A DNA stretch of 64,000 bases, taken from assembly GCA_015680905.1 (NCBI GenBank), contig CM027382.1, positions 7,599,501-7,663,500 of the forward strand. The letters are read 5' to 3'. How positions within the stretch are numbered: the first letter of the stretch is position 1; each line of letters opens with the position of its first letter. Below are positions 60,833-64,000 of the stretch, piece by piece. This DNA is from Coptis chinensis. Its lineage: Eukaryota; Streptophyta; Magnoliopsida; Ranunculales; Ranunculaceae. The notes under the pieces were generated by a model. It had not been told where the DNA came from. It ran no database searches and saw only the letters and a program-made list of their open reading frames with translations. A program made the position numbers and the translations under genes.

Positions 60833-62309
60833 TGATAAGTACCCAAAAGTGTATTATGAAACCCCGTTGAGACATATAAATTTGGTTAACTATGTGTTTA
60901 ATAATCATGAAATAAATATGTTTTCATACTTTTGCAGGTATTCGCAGTAAACATGGAAATATGGTTTAAACCTGCAATAAAGCACAAGGAACGACATATA
61001 TATGAATTCTTCCAAATCTGCACAGAAGCATCAAACTTCCGAAGCTCCTACCTCTTGAACCAAGATTCCGAATGCGACAAGTGAGCTGCTCAGACAATCA
61101 GGGCGATGAACTCTACGCATAGGCGGGAAGTTGTAAAATTGCCCAAAGACCGGACCGCCATTGGACTACACATAGGACCCACTATGCGGGCCCACAAGAT
61201 TGGATGAGTCATCAATCATGGAGCATGTCAAGACAAAAATGACAAATTATTGGTGCAAAGTTGACACCTTGCATGTAATTAATTAGATTAGGTGTTAATA
61301 GTGAAAAAGGCAAGTTCGTCACTTTGTTTTAATGTGGTGGATAAAAATGAAGTAAATGTGGTTTGATGTTTCACATGGGAGGAAATGAGATGTCTTTCAT
61401 ATGGAGAAGAAAACAAAACAAAGGGGGGACACTCCATTTACTCCCTTGACTTCTTTTCCTTACCTTGTATTATTTTAGTTCCTTAGCCATTTTTATTATT
61501 TAGTTTTTAGTTTGGTAAAGAAAAGCTTGTAATAGTTTTAATGGAGGAAATTTTGGTTTTCTTCTAGTTGGAAATAAATAAAAATCAAGTGAGTTTAGAT
61601 AGTTAGTTTTCTTTTTCCTCTTTCTCTCTCACTTTTTGTATTTCTAACTAGTAATCCTTTGTCCCAAGGATCATGAGCTAACTTCCCTTTAGGGGAGTTA
61701 ATCCAACTCATGTGAGGGAAAATATTTGTTGTTGGGTTGGTTAGTTGTTTAGGAAGAACAACTAGACCTACATCCTATCCTAAAATGATAGTTGGTGTAG
61801 TGTCTAGTTAGGAATCAAAGTGATAAGCTTAGAGATAAGTTATTGCATAGTTCCACTTGCTAACATGCATAGTTCCACTTGCTAACATGTATGAGCTTAG
61901 AGATGAGCCATACATGCTAGGGATCAAGTTTTCTTCCATTATGGCTTGTCTATGAGTCTAGGAAGAATCAAATAAACCTATTCAAATCAATATCAAAAAG
62001 TTAGTTTCACATGAGGAGGATTGGCTCTCCACCTTTTTCTTTAGCAATTTGTATTTTGTCTTAGTTTCATGATTTCTAATCTTAATGTTCTTCTTTAATG
62101 TTTGTGTAGGAAAGAAACTTAGTATTTGTATTAACTTACTCACTAGTTCCCTAAGAGTAAAAACCAAATTGTAGTTGTCCTAGACTTTAGGTTGGTTCGA
62201 ATCCTTATTTCAACTTTACGAATACGAAAATCGTGAGTAAGGAAACTTTGAATTCGCTCTTTCGCCAAATTAGGGAGTCAATCTCTAACGTAGTGAAAAG
62301 CTTATATCA
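60833..62309 (+). mobile_element. LTR of a gypsy-type retrotransposon (1,477 bp)
   Basis: Starts TGATAAGTACCCAAAAGTG and ends CTTATATCA, so it has the short inverted terminus TGATA...TATCA with the canonical TG...CA. It is followed immediately by a primer-binding-site-like sequence. No gag or pol follows within the window, and no second LTR is seen, so the element is incomplete. The interior has the usual AT-rich LTR composition and no coding. Confidence 0.75.
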
Positions 62310-62311
62310 AA

Positions 62312-62328
62312 ATGGTGCCGCTGCTGTT
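62312..62328 (+). promoter_or_regulatory. Primer binding site, tRNA-Asp-like
   Basis: tggtgccgctgctgttc begins two bases after the LTR end and resembles the complement of the 3' end of tRNA-Asp used by many plant gypsy elements (TGGCGCCGTTGCCGG), with several mismatches. Confidence 0.6.
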
Positions 62329-62330
62329 CT

Positions 62331-63717
62331 CAAGGCATAGGACTTGCGCTACAGATTGGAAGTTGCATCAAGGGGGAACCCACAATCTCTTCCTTTCTTC
62401 CTTTTCGTTCTTTCTTACGTTTTTTTTTTTGTTATTTTCGTATTTTGTCTCGAAAACAACCTGTTCGCTCACGGATTTTTGGTTGTACTTCCAGGTACCC
62501 AAAGTTAGAACTAGGAAAGTATACTTCAGGCGATTATAAGAGTTCGATGAAAAGTTGAACTCATTGTGACATCAAAGACACGCGTGCGCAGTATTGGACA
62601 CGCGTCCGCTGGTCTAACCCGCGTCCGCGGGTGTATTTGTTTTGTTGGTGCTAATAATTTACCTCCAGCATCCTCTGATCTATCTTGATCCATATCCAGG
62701 CCTCAATCTCCGGGCTCAGAACTGAAAAATTCGACTATTCTATTGGGATTAATCATTAATTTAATTGAAACGCTTTTTTTCAATTTTTGGCGGAATAGCG
62801 GGAAGCTACGGTTCAAAGTTCCAAAGTTTTTTTTTTTTTTTTTTATTTTGTTGCATGAATGCCATGTACGTAGTTATTATAAATTAGTTTATGGATTATT
62901 ATTTACGTCTTAGGCTAGAAATATGCATGAATCATGTTAATACGCCCGTAAATATTTATATGCGATTAAGTGGGTATGAATTGCATATTAATGTATATGT
63001 ACATACCAATGGTATTGTTTTGCATGGTTATCTATATTTATATGTATAAGTGTCTATTATTGCATGTTTAGTATTTCTCTACGTATACGCACACGGTATT
63101 GTCTAATAAGTCGATTTTGTCAAGAAAGAGGAAAACATTCCAACGAGGGTTAAAATCTGAGTTGGGTAAGTTGTTTCTAAACCCTATGGGGTGAAGATGC
63201 TCTCTATATGACACTCGCAATCTCAATGAGTATTGTCAAAATTGAATTATTATGCAATACAAGAGTCGTATTTTAGTTTATGTATAATACATTGCATGTT
63301 TAGTTTTGTCATATTTATCTGCGTATGTATACTATATTCGCATGCTAATGTATTTAGATACGTATGAGTGAATCAAATTTGCCTGTTACTGTTGATATAC
63401 GTTTACGTAATATCGATTTACAAATTAGCGTACATATATGTCTTACTGATGTATATTTGCATGTACGTATGGAAGTATTTATCGATGACACAAGTTTGCC
63501 TATTCGTATAGTTATACGTATGAATAGAGTATCTTCACATGCTACTGCACCTAGTATTGTATGAGTAGATCGTATTTGCATGTTTGTATTTTAACCCTTG
63601 CATAAATCTTTAAAAAAAAAATTAAAATTAATACCGCCTTTGCATAAATTTTATTTCCATAAATCTTAATCATATTCCAACAGTGTCTAGGAAACTTGAA
63701 AGATTGATGTTACTTAA
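62331..63717. other. Non-coding stretch
   Basis: No gag/pol coding after the primer site. From about 62930 the sequence is rich in tacgta/catgta words, giving mirror reading frames on both strands (63354-63581) that are not coding. Confidence 0.45.
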
Positions 63718-64000
63718 TTAGAACCGTGCTCGCACGGAAAGCCTCCCTCATATCTCTCTTGTGACCTAGCTGTTGGTTTATGTACACGTATTCCTAGCTT
63801 CACTGCTACGTTAGCAGCAGCTTAGGCCTATGTTGTTCAACTCTAATGCTTAAGATAATAATAAAATTCGAGTACTACTAAATTCCTTCTATAAATTAGA
63901 TCTAATTTTATGCTTGCATGAGATTAAAGTCTGGTTCGACTAAAGAAATTGAACATACCTATCATCGAAAAAAATACGATAAGCAATTGCGTAAGTTCTC
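63718..64000 (-). mobile_element. Candidate Helitron 3' end (minus orientation), runs off the window
   Basis: On the minus strand, ccgtgcgagcacgg forms a 6-bp-stem hairpin, followed by TT and CTAA at 63721-63718, then T. This matches the Helitron 3' rule (hairpin, CTRR, before T). The element would continue beyond 64000. Confidence 0.6.

Noticed and set aside
63354-63581. Overlapping frames on both strands (66 and 75 codons)
   Set aside because: Mirror frames in tacgta-rich DNA without any family signature.

Overview
The window is nuclear DNA of a flowering plant, most likely a eudicot. It is AT-rich, its genes are interrupted by GT-AG introns, it carries Helitrons, MITEs, hAT, MULE, LINE and LTR remnants, and it encodes plant-specific families: a GH10 xylanase with CBM22 domains, a clade-B PP2C, plant mobile domain proteins and ALKBH9/10-type AlkB proteins. 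Exon limits below were read by eye from splice sites and family conservation; no transcript or database was available.

Layout. 0-7.8 kb is repeat-rich: a palindromic module array (1-600), a 76-bp tandem repeat (1507-1795), a decayed minus-strand plant-mobile-domain gene (2236-4606), an array of hairpin-forming short repeats (about 5.99-6.73 kb) and a 140-bp duplication (7548-7829). 9.6-21.3 kb is a transposon graveyard: an hAT transposase tail, nested foldback MITEs, two candidate Helitron 3' ends, a MULE-type MITE with a 9-bp target duplication, Tourist-like and hAT-like MITEs with target duplications, a LINE fragment with a 14-bp duplication, and one orphan coding exon. 22.3-23.5 kb is a compact minus-strand gene encoding a single CBM22 domain and an unfamiliar C-terminus.

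24.9-38.5 kb is the most remarkable part. A decayed autonomous-type Helitron (Rep/HUH plus Pif1-like helicase) is flanked by a 1.9-kb inverted repeat. It is followed by captured exons of at least three unrelated host genes: CLU/FRIENDLY, a STELLO-like DUF288 glycosyltransferase nested inside the CLU pieces, and an ILR3/bHLH105-like last exon. A Helitron-type 3' terminus (hairpin then CTAG before T) lies at 38525.

38.6-48.5 kb is the best preserved genic segment: a complete seven-coding-exon endo-1,4-beta-xylanase (plus strand) and, tail to tail, a complete five-exon PP2C phosphatase (minus strand) with a MAPK-docking-like motif. The CBM22-only gene at 22-23.5 kb is a truncated relative of the xylanase; the Helitron complex lies between them.

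49.5-64 kb holds another Tourist-like MITE, a short conserved gene fragment, a MULE transposase remnant, SINE-like copies, a truncated ALKBH10-like gene with an in-frame 54-residue tandem duplication, a long LTR-like tract, a well-formed LTR (60833-62309) followed by a tRNA-Asp-like primer binding site, and a further candidate Helitron 3' end entering from the right edge.
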